A DNA stretch of 15,385 bases from the NCBI GenBank assembly GCA_905233515.1, contig CAJOEQ010000002.1, positions 13,010-28,394 of the forward strand, written 5' to 3'. The notes under the pieces were generated by a model that saw only the letters and a program-made list of their open reading frames with translations, had not been told where the DNA came from and searched no databases. The stretch's first letter is position 1. Every line of letters begins with the position of its first letter. The DNA is from an uncultured Synergistales bacterium. Lineage in GTDB: Bacteria; Synergistota; Synergistia; Synergistales; Aminobacteriaceae. Positions 1 through 7,094 of the stretch are shown piece after piece. The position numbers and the translations under genes were made by a program.

Positions 1-393
1 GCCTAAATCTACCATGAAGGGTACGCACATAGCTCCAACTGCTGCAGTTGTTGCCGGGCCTGATCCTGAAATCGCACCGTAAAATAAACATGTTAAGACG
101 ACTGCGCAAGGGACTCCGCCTGTGATTCTTCCGACGAAATATGAGAAAAAGTTAAATAATTTTTTCGAGATCCCGCCTTCTGCCATAATAACACCGCCGA
201 GAATAAATAAAGGCACTGCTAAAATCGGAGTCGAATTTGCACCGCTCAAAGTGTTATCTACTATTTGCGGAATAACACCGCCGCGAGCCATTAACAAAAT
301 AGGAGCTACTGAACCTAAAATCATACTGATTCCAATGGGAATCGATAAAATTATTGCTACGAGAAATATTACAAAGACTAATAACGCTGCCAT
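1..393 (-). CDS. dctM: TRAP transporter large permease subunit (DctM-like), 3' part missing
   Basis: This is the first 131 codons of a DctM-type large membrane subunit of a tripartite ATP-independent periplasmic (TRAP) transporter. The family carries organic acids into the cell using an ion gradient. The ATG at 393-391 opens a hydrophobic N-terminus (MAALLVFVIFLVAIILSIP), followed by the family's LFILGGVIMAEGGISKKL segment and the glycine-rich GAISGSGPATTAAVGAMCVP stretch. Full-length DctM proteins have about 430 residues, so roughly two thirds lie beyond the left edge. The start codon follows the dctQ stop by 3 bases, and a GAGGGAGG ribosome site (402-409) lies within the end of dctQ, so the two are translationally linked. 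The substrate cannot be read from this sequence. The solute-binding protein (DctP) is not in the window. Confidence 0.9.
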   Translation of the reverse strand, partial: MAALLVFVIFLVAIILSIPIGISMILGSVAPILLMARGGVIPQIVDNTLSGANSTPILAVPLFILGGVIMAEGGISKKLFNFFSYFVGRITGGVPCAVVLTCLFYGAISGSGPATTAAVGAMCVPFMVDLG

Positions 394-396
394 TGT

Positions 397-969
397 TTAT
401 TTGCCTCCCTCTGCTCTGATTCCTGCTTCTAATTCGGCTTTTGCATCAAGTTGAGTCTGCTCAAGTGTAGAAAGCTCTCTGACGTTGAAATTCTTTAAAT
501 GAATAAAGAACATTTGTATAGCTCTCAATGTCGCAATAATGAACCCGAACAGCGCGACCGCATAAAGCCACCACATAGGCCAGCCCATTGCGGGGGAAGT
601 CTCAGCCTTTGCGCCCTCGAGCATTGTACCAGCTGCCCACTTTAAGCACTCTACAGAATGATACGCAAGAAGTGCCATACATGCTGCAACAATAATATCA
701 ACGCATAAATTTATGACTTTGCGGACATTTTGCGGCAATAAGTCAATAACTACATTGACTCTAAGCATATTTCCTTTACGAATCGTGTAAGCAAGCGAGA
801 TAAATACGCTCATAATCCACATAAAACGCGAAAACTCTTCAGCCCAAGTTAATGACGGTATAAAGGGAATTTTACGCACAATAACTTGTAACATCATGAC
901 GCACGAAATTAAAACCAAGAAAATGACCATTAGTGTTTCTTCGAAATGTTCATCAAGCCATTTAATCAA
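397..969 (-). CDS. dctQ: TRAP transporter small permease subunit (DctQ-like)
   Basis: A 190-residue inner-membrane protein with four hydrophobic segments (about residues 12-33, 48-64, 87-106 and 130-150), as expected for the DctQ subunit that partners DctM. The stretch LTWAEEFSRFMWIMSVFISL followed by a basic RKGNMLRVN segment is the characteristic DctQ region, in which an acidic Trp-x-Glu-Glu motif precedes the second helix. The start is TTG. It is chosen because a near-perfect AAAGGAGG sits 8 bases upstream and no in-frame ATG occurs before codon 14. The C-terminal tail is charged and cytoplasmic-looking. It lies 27 bases after the HMG-CoA-lyase-like gene and 3 bases before dctM, in one leftward operon. 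Confidence 0.9.
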   Translation of the reverse strand: MIKWLDEHFEETLMVIFLVLISCVMMLQVIVRKIPFIPSLTWAEEFSRFMWIMSVFISLAYTIRKGNMLRVNVVIDLLPQNVRKVINLCVDIIVAACMALLAYHSVECLKWAAGTMLEGAKAETSPAMGWPMWWLYAVALFGFIIATLRAIQMFFIHLKNFNVRELSTLEQTQLDAKAELEAGIRAEGGK

Positions 970-977
970 TTTTATAA

Positions 978-985
978 CCTCCTTT
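978..985 (-). promoter_or_regulatory. Ribosome binding site fixing the TTG start of dctQ
   Basis: The minus strand reads AAAGGAGG here, 8 bases before the TTG at 969-967. This strong match to the anti-Shine-Dalgarno sequence supports the non-ATG start of the TRAP small subunit. Confidence 0.75.
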
Positions 986-996
986 AAAAAATTTTA

Positions 997-1923
997 TTAT
1001 TCAGCTTGAGACGCAATCAAATCTTTTGAACGTCCAGCCCTTAACACATAACTATCAAGCCCATGACCTAATAATTCACTTACTTTGCGGGATAAGGCCA
1101 TGACTTTCAAGACATCAACGCCCGTATAAATTCCCATCTCGTCGAGCATGTTAATAACATCTTCAGTCGAAACATTACCAGCCGCCCCGGGAACGAACGG
1201 ACAACCGCCGAGTCCTCCAAATGAAGCGTCAAATCTCGTCATACCGGCCTGCATTGCTGCGAGAATATTTGCGATTGCTGCTCCCCTTGTATTATGAAAA
1301 TGCAGCCACCACGAGGCATCATTATATTTTTCTCGTACATGCTTGCATAAATCATAAACTTGATTCGGAACTGCTTGGCCGGACGCGTCAGATAATGAAA
1401 TCTCGTTAATTCCAACTTTCAAATAAGCCTCAATAATCGCGTCAACGTCTTCAATGGGTGTTCGTCCTTCCCAAGGTGAGGCAAATGGCATAGAGATAGA
1501 TCCGGAAATTTCTATATTATTTTCCTGAGCTGCTTTCACACAATCTGCAAAACCTGCGACACTCTCTTCAGGTGTACGATTTAAATTTTTCAAGTTATGC
1601 ATACGACTAGCAGACACGTTTAATTTAACTTTTTTGCAGCCGCATTCTACAGCACGTTGAACGCCTCTGACATTTGGAATCAATGCTCTTAACTCTACAC
1701 CCGCAGGAATTTCGCCGATTCGCTTAAATAATTCGTCAGTGTCGGCCATTTGAGGGACTTTCTTAGGGTGCATAAACGAGCCTACTTCTATAACTGGGAA
1801 TCCAGCATCAATAAAGCCGCGCAAAATTTCTAATTTGTCATCAGTCGATAACATAACTTTTTCATTTTGCAGGCCGTCCCTGAGTCCTACTTCACAAATA
1901 AAAACTTTTTCGGGTAAATTCAT
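997..1923 (-). CDS. Hydroxymethylglutaryl-CoA lyase-like protein (DRE-TIM family)
   Basis: A 308-residue HMGL-like TIM-barrel protein of full family length. Family members cleave C-C bonds in 3-hydroxy-3-methyl-acyl-CoA thioesters. The N-terminal EVGLRDGLQNE (residues 11-21) carries the conserved Arg15-Asp16. Glu46 lies in VIEVGSF, Asp179 in SLSDASG, the metal-binding histidines are His208 and His210, and the C-terminal signature GLGGCPFVPGAAGN gives catalytic-type Cys241 and Asn250. The usual HxHDTYG is HFHNTRG here, and the usual DTIG is DASG, so the protein belongs to an HMGL-like subgroup and its acyl-CoA substrate may not be HMG-CoA. The ATG start has an AGAAGG site just upstream. The gene sits between the isomerase-like gene and dctQ, suggesting a late cleavage step in catabolism of whatever the TRAP system imports. 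Fold and lyase class are confident; substrate is unknown. Confidence 0.85.
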   Translation of the reverse strand: MNLPEKVFICEVGLRDGLQNEKVMLSTDDKLEILRGFIDAGFPVIEVGSFMHPKKVPQMADTDELFKRIGEIPAGVELRALIPNVRGVQRAVECGCKKVKLNVSASRMHNLKNLNRTPEESVAGFADCVKAAQENNIEISGSISMPFASPWEGRTPIEDVDAIIEAYLKVGINEISLSDASGQAVPNQVYDLCKHVREKYNDASWWLHFHNTRGAAIANILAAMQAGMTRFDASFGGLGGCPFVPGAAGNVSTEDVINMLDEMGIYTGVDVLKVMALSRKVSELLGHGLDSYVLRAGRSKDLIASQAE

Positions 1924-1941
1924 TTTTTGAGCCTTCTAAAT

Positions 1942-2790
1942 TTAAATAATCCCGTTTTCAGCAAAATATTTCTTTGCAGAGTCAAGACACTTTTTAGCAT
2001 GGCCGGCAGCTCCGCGCGCTTTGATTTCCTTCAAATTCGGAAGTTCAATCGATAAAGGAATTTCGGGCATAGCTTTTATCATTTCGGCAATTTTTACGTG
2101 GCCTTCACCTGGGTAAAATCTTGCTTCACGAGCTGTGTATAACATTAAATCGTCCTTAATATGATCAAGAACTGTATCATTACATTCTGCACCTTCAGGA
2201 GCCGGGCCGTCGCAAAGATGAATGAAATTAAAATATTTTCTCGGAGTCCTTGCTAGTTCTGCACCTGTTACGCCTGCACGTCCTGCGTGAAGAGTATCTA
2301 CCATTACGAAAACATTATCACGCGCTAAATCGTCAATTAATGTAATATCTTCCTGTAAATTTCTGACTCCAGCCCACGGCAAAAACTCAATATTGAATTT
2401 AAGCCCGAACTCTTTAGCCATATCTGCAACTTTTCCGGCCGTCTCAGTGTACCAAGCTCTATCACGAGTCCAAACACTGCCAAGTACGTCCGTTGCGCCG
2501 AGTTTTGCTGCTGTCTCAAATGCCGGTTTGTATTCGTTAATGTCTAAATCTTTGCGGATTCTTGCGAGCTCAATATCCATTAAAGGCATGTCATATTCTT
2601 TTAATGCTGCCTTGATTGAGTCAAATAATGCGGGGTCTTTCTGCGGTAAAAATTCGGGTTCGCCGGGTAAATGCATAGGAATCGTACGAAGACTCACAAA
2701 ATCATAGCCGGCCTCTTTTGCGATTTTTATTTGATCCATCGGGTTAGTTCCGGGAATGGTCAAATAAGCTAGTGAAAATTTACGTGCCAT
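1942..2790 (-). CDS. Sugar phosphate isomerase/epimerase-like TIM-barrel protein
   Basis: A 282-residue protein of the xylose-isomerase-like TIM barrel (AP_endonuc_2) superfamily. The ordered metal ligands typical of the family can be picked out: Glu135 in FNIEFLPW, Asp165 in VMVDTLHAGR (with His168), His191 in FIHLCDG and Glu249 in LSIELPN. Members isomerise or epimerise sugars, inositol derivatives and hydroxypyruvate, and some dehydrate 3-dehydroshikimate, so the family alone does not give the reaction. The location directly after an AroE-like dehydrogenase makes a dehydroshikimate-like or other cyclic polyol/hydroxy-acid substrate conceivable, but this is only inference. The ATG is preceded by AAAGGAG (2803-2809). 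A hairpin separates it from the upstream gene; 18 bases separate it from the lyase-like gene downstream. Confidence 0.8.
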   Translation of the reverse strand: MARKFSLAYLTIPGTNPMDQIKIAKEAGYDFVSLRTIPMHLPGEPEFLPQKDPALFDSIKAALKEYDMPLMDIELARIRKDLDINEYKPAFETAAKLGATDVLGSVWTRDRAWYTETAGKVADMAKEFGLKFNIEFLPWAGVRNLQEDITLIDDLARDNVFVMVDTLHAGRAGVTGAELARTPRKYFNFIHLCDGPAPEGAECNDTVLDHIKDDLMLYTAREARFYPGEGHVKIAEMIKAMPEIPLSIELPNLKEIKARGAAGHAKKCLDSAKKYFAENGII

Positions 2791-2810
2791 TGTAAAAAAT
2801 TTCTCCTTTC

Positions 2811-2849
2811 AATAAATAAAATATCAGCCGCCACTGAATTAGCGACGGC
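2811..2849 (-). terminator. Hairpin with U-rich tail between the AroE-like and isomerase genes
   Basis: In the leftward RNA, positions 2849-2827 fold into a 9-bp stem with a 5-base loop, GCCGUCGCU pairing with AGUGGCGGC through seven Watson-Crick pairs and two G-U wobbles. On the plus strand the same positions give C-A mismatches, so the structure fits the leftward transcript only. It is followed by UGAUAUUUUAUUUAUU, an interrupted U-rich tail. It lies just after the AroE-like stop codon and before the ribosome site of the next gene, so it may be a partial terminator that lowers downstream expression, or an mRNA-stabilising stem. Confidence 0.5.
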
Positions 2850-2860
2850 ATTAAACACTA

Positions 2861-3742
2861 TTATTTACCTGCTGCCTTCTCCGCTAGAATCGTCATGAGA
2901 GTCTCACGCATTACATCCAACGGAACAGCCTTCCCGCCCGTCCATAATTGAATCTGACGCAAGCCCTGATAAAGAGACATGCCGAGCCCGTTAATTGTTA
3001 CTGCTCCGACTTCTTTAGCTTCCTTCAAGAAACGAGTTTCAGCGGGATTATAAGTCGCGTCAAAACAAATGTGTGAAGGCTTTAAATATTTCTTATCAAC
3101 ACATGTATATTCTTCTTTGCCTTTCATGCCGAGTCCGGATAAATTTAATATTATGTCAGTCTCGTCAAGTGCTTTAGCGACTCCGGCCTCATCAGCTGCT
3201 CTAACAGGTACACAAACTCCGGGATAAAATTTGTTAATTTCTTCGCTTAGAGTCTCGCATTTTTCCGAACGTGAAGAGATATAAATTTTCTTTGCGCCTT
3301 CTTCTGCGAGTTCAAGACATACAGATCTGCCCGTGCCGCCTGCACCGAATGAGAACATGACTCGATCCTTGATTTGGCATTTATGCTCTTTGATGTCGCG
3401 TATTGCTCCGTAGCCGTCAGTGTTATAACCGATTAATTTTCCTGCTTCAGTCTTTACAACTGTGTTTGACGAACCTATTTTTTTGCAAAGCGGGTCAAAA
3501 TCGTCAAGATACTGCATAACGGCCTCTTTATTCGGCTTGGTAACTGCACAGCCTAAGAAAGTGGGCATATAGCGAATTCCGTCAATAATTTCTTTAAGGT
3601 GGGTGCTGTCTGCCTCGCAGTAACAATATACCATATTGAAGCCTGCTGCTTGATATGCTGAGTTCTGCATACGTGCCGCAAATGACTGGCTTAACGGCGT
3701 TCCGATAAGTGCTATTAATCTGCTGTTAATATCAATCTGCAT
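2861..3742 (-). CDS. Shikimate dehydrogenase-like (AroE/YdiB family) NAD(P)-dependent oxidoreductase
   Basis: A 293-residue protein covering both AroE domains. The catalytic-type Lys72 (VTKPNK), Asn93 (SSNTV), Asp109 (GYNTDGYGA) and C-terminal Gln259 (GLGMSLYQG, then WTGG) are present, as is the dinucleotide-binding loop GAGGTGRS at about 133-140. The N-terminal substrate motif is altered: families that oxidise shikimate have HSxSP, with two serines holding the carboxylate, whereas this protein has QSFAA (residues 19-23), and the usual NVTxPxK is AVTKPNK. This suggests a paralogue acting on a related but different hydroxy-acid, although quinate or shikimate cannot be excluded. It is the first gene of a leftward operon with an isomerase, a lyase and TRAP subunits rather than with aromatic amino-acid biosynthesis genes. 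An AGGAGC ribosome site lies upstream of the ATG. Confidence 0.85.
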   Translation of the reverse strand: MQIDINSRLIALIGTPLSQSFAARMQNSAYQAAGFNMVYCYCEADSTHLKEIIDGIRYMPTFLGCAVTKPNKEAVMQYLDDFDPLCKKIGSSNTVVKTEAGKLIGYNTDGYGAIRDIKEHKCQIKDRVMFSFGAGGTGRSVCLELAEEGAKKIYISSRSEKCETLSEEINKFYPGVCVPVRAADEAGVAKALDETDIILNLSGLGMKGKEEYTCVDKKYLKPSHICFDATYNPAETRFLKEAKEVGAVTINGLGMSLYQGLRQIQLWTGGKAVPLDVMRETLMTILAEKAAGK

Positions 3743-3800
3743 TTATTAACGCTCCTGACTTATAAAAATTTTTGTGAATAATTTATGATTCGATGTATTT

Positions 3801-3829
3801 ATTTTATTCGCGAAAAGTTTTATACGCAA
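3801..3829 (-). promoter_or_regulatory. Candidate sigma-70-type promoter for the AroE-like/TRAP operon
   Basis: On the minus strand TTGCGT (3829-3824) and TAAAAT (3806-3801) are separated by exactly 17 bases. The -10 matches 5 of 6 consensus positions and the -35 only 3 of 6. It lies in the 103-base gap between flhB and the AroE-like gene and would start transcription about 50 bases before the ATG. The region is A/T-rich, so chance matches are likely. Confidence 0.35.
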
Positions 3830-3845
3830 TGAATAATTTTACGGG

Positions 3846-4931
3846 TTATTTTGTGTTATTCGCTTTTAATTTATACACCATTGCGAGAATTTCAGCGACT
3901 CCCCTGTAAAGGTCTTCGGGAATTTCTTCGCCGATTTCAACATTTTGATATAATGCCCAAGCGAGCGGCTTATTTTCGATTACGGGAATTAAATTTGACT
4001 CGGCAATTTCTCGGATTCGTTTTGCTAAATAGTCGCCCCCTTTTGCTAGAACTTGAGGCGCGCCCATTAATTGACGGTCATAAACGAGAGCTACTGCAAT
4101 GTGAGTCGGGTTCGTTATTACAACGTCAGCTTTTGGAACATCGGCCATCATTCTTTGTTTAGCCATTTCGCGCTGTTTTTGCCTGATTTTCTGCTTAACT
4201 TGAGGGTCGCCCTCCATTTGTTTATATTCGTCTTTGATTTCTTTCTTGCTCATTCTGATAGATTTCTCGAAGTCCCATTTTTGATAGAAATAATCTGCAA
4301 AGGCCATGACTAGCAACATTAAAGCAAGTCTCATAGCAAGATTCCATAACATATCCCAGAAAGTAAGACTCCCGAATAATAAAGGCATCTGCATAGCTTT
4401 TGAAGAAGTAGGCAAATAATTTCTAACTGCACTATAAATCATCACGGCGAAAATGCTGGCTTTTAGCAAACCTTTCAGCAATTCTACAACTGAACGAAGA
4501 GAAATAATTTTTTTCATGCCTGTGAACGGATTCAATCTGTCAAACTTAGGGCCAAAGGGTTCGCCGGTCATAGCAAAACCGACTTGAGCAATCACAGTAC
4601 AGGTCGAGAATAACACAACAAGCCCCCCGAGTGGCAGCCAAGACGCAAAATAATCTTTCATAGCTTCCCATGAAATAAGATACAGCCAGCCGTCCTGTAA
4701 TAATGCTTTATCACCCATGAATCTAATAGAAAAACTAATTAAACCGGTGAGAGTCCGCCAAGTCAAAGCCCCTAACATAATCATGCCGAGTAAAGCCGTG
4801 ATTATTGCTACAGCGGCATTTAAATCTTTGCTCATACAGACTCGGCCTTCTTCACGAACTTTCTCGCGCTTTCTCGGTGTAGCTTCTTCTGTGCGTTCTT
4901 CGGCGAAAAATTGAAGATTAAATTTTATCAT
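3846..4931 (-). CDS. flhB: Flagellar export-gate switch protein FlhB
   Basis: FlhB is the membrane protein of the flagellar type III export apparatus that switches secretion from rod/hook to filament substrates by cleaving itself. From the ATG at 4931 the protein has 361 residues, the normal length, and begins MIKFNLQFFAEERTEEATPR, the typical FlhB N-terminus. A longer reading from 4991 would add 20 non-family residues and overlap fliR, so I reject it. Four hydrophobic segments follow, then a basic linker and the cytoplasmic domain with the autocleavage motif NPTH at about residue 274 (VVITNPTHIAVAL). The start is 8 bases after the fliR stop with no strong ribosome site, suggesting translational coupling. 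It is the last flagellar gene of the operon here; flhA does not follow. Confidence 0.95.
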   Translation of the reverse strand: MIKFNLQFFAEERTEEATPRKREKVREEGRVCMSKDLNAAVAIITALLGMIMLGALTWRTLTGLISFSIRFMGDKALLQDGWLYLISWEAMKDYFASWLPLGGLVVLFSTCTVIAQVGFAMTGEPFGPKFDRLNPFTGMKKIISLRSVVELLKGLLKASIFAVMIYSAVRNYLPTSSKAMQMPLLFGSLTFWDMLWNLAMRLALMLLVMAFADYFYQKWDFEKSIRMSKKEIKDEYKQMEGDPQVKQKIRQKQREMAKQRMMADVPKADVVITNPTHIAVALVYDRQLMGAPQVLAKGGDYLAKRIREIAESNLIPVIENKPLAWALYQNVEIGEEIPEDLYRGVAEILAMVYKLKANNTK

Positions 4932-4939
4932 TCTATTAC

Positions 4940-5734
4940 TCACACAACTGGCCGCCATAGTCTTATAACACTTAATGAAAACTCTATCCATTTTTCTAAT
5001 TGAGTATAAATTAAATCTATAGTCAAAGGCAATACAGCGGCCAATACCATAAAACCGAGCATGACTTTAACGGGCAATCCTACGACAAAAATATTCATTT
5101 GAGGGACTGTACGAGCAAGAAAGCCAAGCCCGACATCAGACACTAATAGCGAACAATAAAACGGGAGAACTATACGAAGACTCAAAATAAACATTTCTTG
5201 AAGCCATGAGCCGAGCGATAAATCACCAGCAGGAAATAAAGAAATCTGACCGGGCGGGACAAGTTTTAAAGTCTCAATTACCGCCTGAATCATCAATAAA
5301 TGACCGTTCCAGCGAAAATAAAACCATAAGGCCGCTAAAAAATTTAATTGACTCAAAATCGAAACTTGAGTCATTGACGAAGGATCCATAACTTGAGCCA
5401 TCGAGAATCCCATTAGAGTCCCTGTCTGTTCTCCGGCAATTTGTAAGGCATATAGCGGCAGTGCTGAAATAAAACCTAAAGCAACACCGATTAATAATTC
5501 ACGCACGAAAACAGCTCCGATAAATATAACGCTGTCAAAATAAATTAATGGGATTGACTCATCTTTTATGACTCCGACTGAGCAGACAGTTAGCACTACT
5601 GCAAATAAATATCTGAAAGGTGTCGGAGTCATTGCTGTTGTGAAAATTGGCGAACTGAACACAAGCCCCACGAATCTCAAGTGAAGCAGCAAATATACAG
5701 CTAATAATTGCGAAGGGAATTCAAGGCCTCTCAC
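4940..5734 (-). CDS. fliR: Flagellar export apparatus membrane protein FliR
   Basis: A 264-residue integral membrane protein of the FliR/SpaR family, part of the FliPQR export gate at the base of the flagellum. Several long hydrophobic segments run through the protein. The conserved central stretch with ALQIAGEQTGTLMGFSMAQ and the VMDPSS motif is present, as is a typical C-terminal half with LVSDVGLGFLARTVPQMN. The start is GTG at 5734-5732, which overlaps the fliQ stop as GTGA, a standard stop-start coupling, so FliQ and FliR are probably made in linked amounts. Its stop lies 8 bases before flhB. Confidence 0.95.
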   Translation of the reverse strand: MRGLEFPSQLLAVYLLLHLRFVGLVFSSPIFTTAMTPTPFRYLFAVVLTVCSVGVIKDESIPLIYFDSVIFIGAVFVRELLIGVALGFISALPLYALQIAGEQTGTLMGFSMAQVMDPSSMTQVSILSQLNFLAALWFYFRWNGHLLMIQAVIETLKLVPPGQISLFPAGDLSLGSWLQEMFILSLRIVLPFYCSLLVSDVGLGFLARTVPQMNIFVVGLPVKVMLGFMVLAAVLPLTIDLIYTQLEKWIEFSLSVIRLWRPVV

Positions 5735-6006
5735 TGTATGAATCTTTCAAGCTGCCCTAAAATTTCACGAGTCATCACTAACATTCTTTGACTGATAAAC
5801 GGCGATAATAAGACTATACAAAAAAAGACCGCTAAAATTTTCGGGATAAATATTAAAGTCTGCTCCTGTATTGATGTAGCTGTCTGCAAAATTCCTATTA
5901 ACAAGCCTACTATCATAGCAGTTAACAAAATCGGCAAAGTTACGGCCATCATTGTCCATATTGCACCGCTCAAAATATCAAATAAACTCAAATTTGTAAC
6001 AGGCAA
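5731..6006 (-). CDS. fliQ: Flagellar export apparatus membrane protein FliQ
   Basis: A 91-residue two-helix membrane protein of the FliQ/SpaQ family, a component of the FliPQR export gate. Two hydrophobic hairpin segments (about residues 15-38 and 48-72) flank the conserved GLLIGILQTATSIQEQTLIF region. The length matches the usual 85-95 residues. The start is TTG, chosen because AAAGGAG lies 9 bases upstream and no ATG occurs near the N-terminus. It follows fliP by 21 bases and overlaps fliR by 4. Confidence 0.95.
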   Translation of the reverse strand: MPVTNLSLFDILSGAIWTMMAVTLPILLTAMIVGLLIGILQTATSIQEQTLIFIPKILAVFFCIVLLSPFISQRMLVMTREILGQLERFIQ

Positions 6007-6015
6007 TTTTTACCA

Positions 6016-6022
6016 CTCCTTT
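6016..6022 (-). promoter_or_regulatory. Ribosome binding site fixing the TTG start of fliQ
   Basis: The minus strand reads AAAGGAG, 9 bases before the TTG at 6006-6004. It occupies the 21-base fliP-fliQ gap and supports the non-ATG start. Confidence 0.7.
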
Positions 6023-6027
6023 ATGAA

Positions 6028-6837
6028 TCAAGGCACATTTGTAAAACTCTTCAATACGCTCATAACAACAAGATTCCAGCCGTCAGCCATCACAAATAAT
6101 AAAATCTTGAAAGGCAATGAAATCATCATCGGAGGCAGCATCATCATGCCCATTGCTAGTAAAACACTTGAGACTACCATATCAACGACTAAAAACGGAA
6201 TATAAATAACGACTCCCATTTGAAAGGCTGTTTTCAGCTCGCTTAACATGAAAGCAGGTATTAATACACGAGTCGGGACTTCTGATTGATTCGCGGGTCT
6301 CGGAGTCTCTGACATTGAAACAATCAGCGATAATTCTTCCTGCCTCGTATATCTAAACATGAAAGTACGCACGGGAGTTATTGCGCGTTCCCATGCCTGA
6401 GAAGAATTTATACTGCCTGACATGTAAGGCGATATTGCGTTTTGATATACATTATTCCAAGTCGGATACATAGTAAACATCGTGAGAAATAAGGCCATTC
6501 CTGCGACGACTTGCTGAGGGGGCGACTGTTGAAGACCTATAGCGCGCTGTACAAATCCTAAGACAATTATAATGCGTGTAAAACTCGTTACCATCAACAA
6601 AATAGCAGGCACGAGGCTTAACACTGTCATTAACGCTAAAACTTGCAAAGTCAACGCTACATCACGGGGCGAATCTGCTGGAGTTATTCCAAAATTTATA
6701 GTCGGCAATGGAATATTAGGCGGCATTTGCTGTAATCTTGCTGGAGCAGTAGCAGCTATAGCACTTCCCGATAAAGCAAGAATAATAAATATAGCGATAA
6801 AAATTTTATTGCTCAGTCGATTTAAGCCAGTCTTCAT
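6028..6837 (-). CDS. fliP: Flagellar export apparatus membrane protein FliP
   Basis: A 269-residue FliP, the core pore-forming subunit of the flagellar type III export gate. It begins with a probable cleavable signal peptide (basic residues, then a hydrophobic stretch ending SGSAIAATA at about 22-30). Next come the conserved MTVLSLVPAILLMVTSFTRI segment, IVLGFVQRAIGLQQSPPQQV, the central TRQEELSL region, and VPTRVLIPAFMLSELKTAFQ and VSSVLLAMGMMMLPPMMISL toward the C-terminus. Length and order are typical. The ATG lies inside the end of fliO (32-base overlap), with an AGGTGG site just upstream, so the two are translationally linked. Confidence 0.96.
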   Translation of the reverse strand: MKTGLNRLSNKIFIAIFIILALSGSAIAATAPARLQQMPPNIPLPTINFGITPADSPRDVALTLQVLALMTVLSLVPAILLMVTSFTRIIIVLGFVQRAIGLQQSPPQQVVAGMALFLTMFTMYPTWNNVYQNAISPYMSGSINSSQAWERAITPVRTFMFRYTRQEELSLIVSMSETPRPANQSEVPTRVLIPAFMLSELKTAFQMGVVIYIPFLVVDMVVSSVLLAMGMMMLPPMMISLPFKILLFVMADGWNLVVMSVLKSFTNVP

Positions 6838-7033
6838 ATTTCCACCTGCCTAATAAACAAGCCCCGCCCGATCCTGTTGTGAAAGCTATTACATCGGGGC
6901 CGCAATGGACAACTAAAAATATATCCCTGCCAGTCAGACGCAGGGACGAGATTATCTCAACAGCTGATGAAATTTTTGCGTTTTGATTGTGCTTTCTGTA
7001 ATACTTCACCAGCAGAAACGCGGCCGCTGACAT
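6806..7033 (-). CDS. fliO: Flagellar biosynthesis protein FliO (true N-terminus uncertain)
   Basis: A short membrane-anchored protein in the fliO/fliZ position between cheY and fliP. FliO helps assemble the FliP ring. From the first ATG (7033) it has 75 residues: a hydrophobic start (MSAAAFLLVKYY), a basic patch and a small C-terminal domain (SSLRLTGRDIFLVVHCG) resembling FliO cytoplasmic domains, ending GRWKYEDWL. The same frame stays open upstream to cheY and encodes VNLTAYIIRAVGALII, which would complete a full membrane helix. That extension has no ATG, GTG or TTG between the cheY stop and 7033, so either translation starts at the internal ATG, with TAGGTG about 11 bases before it, giving a shortened helix, or a rare start codon is used. 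Family assignment rests mainly on position and architecture. Confidence 0.7.
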   Translation of the reverse strand: MSAAAFLLVKYYRKHNQNAKISSAVEIISSLRLTGRDIFLVVHCGPDVIAFTTGSGGACLLGRWKYEDWLKSTEQ

Positions 7034-7094
7034 AATTATTAATGCACCTACAGCACGGATTATATATGCTGTTAAATTTACGTCTTGACCTATT

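Noticed and set aside
2861..3742. Assigning the gene as biosynthetic aroE
   Set aside because: The carboxylate-binding serine motif is altered and the neighbours are catabolic/transport genes, so no gene symbol is given.
4931..4991. A 20-residue longer N-terminus for FlhB starting at 4991
   Set aside because: The extra residues are unlike FlhB, overlap fliR by 52 bases, and the protein from 4931 begins with the normal family N-terminus and has normal length.
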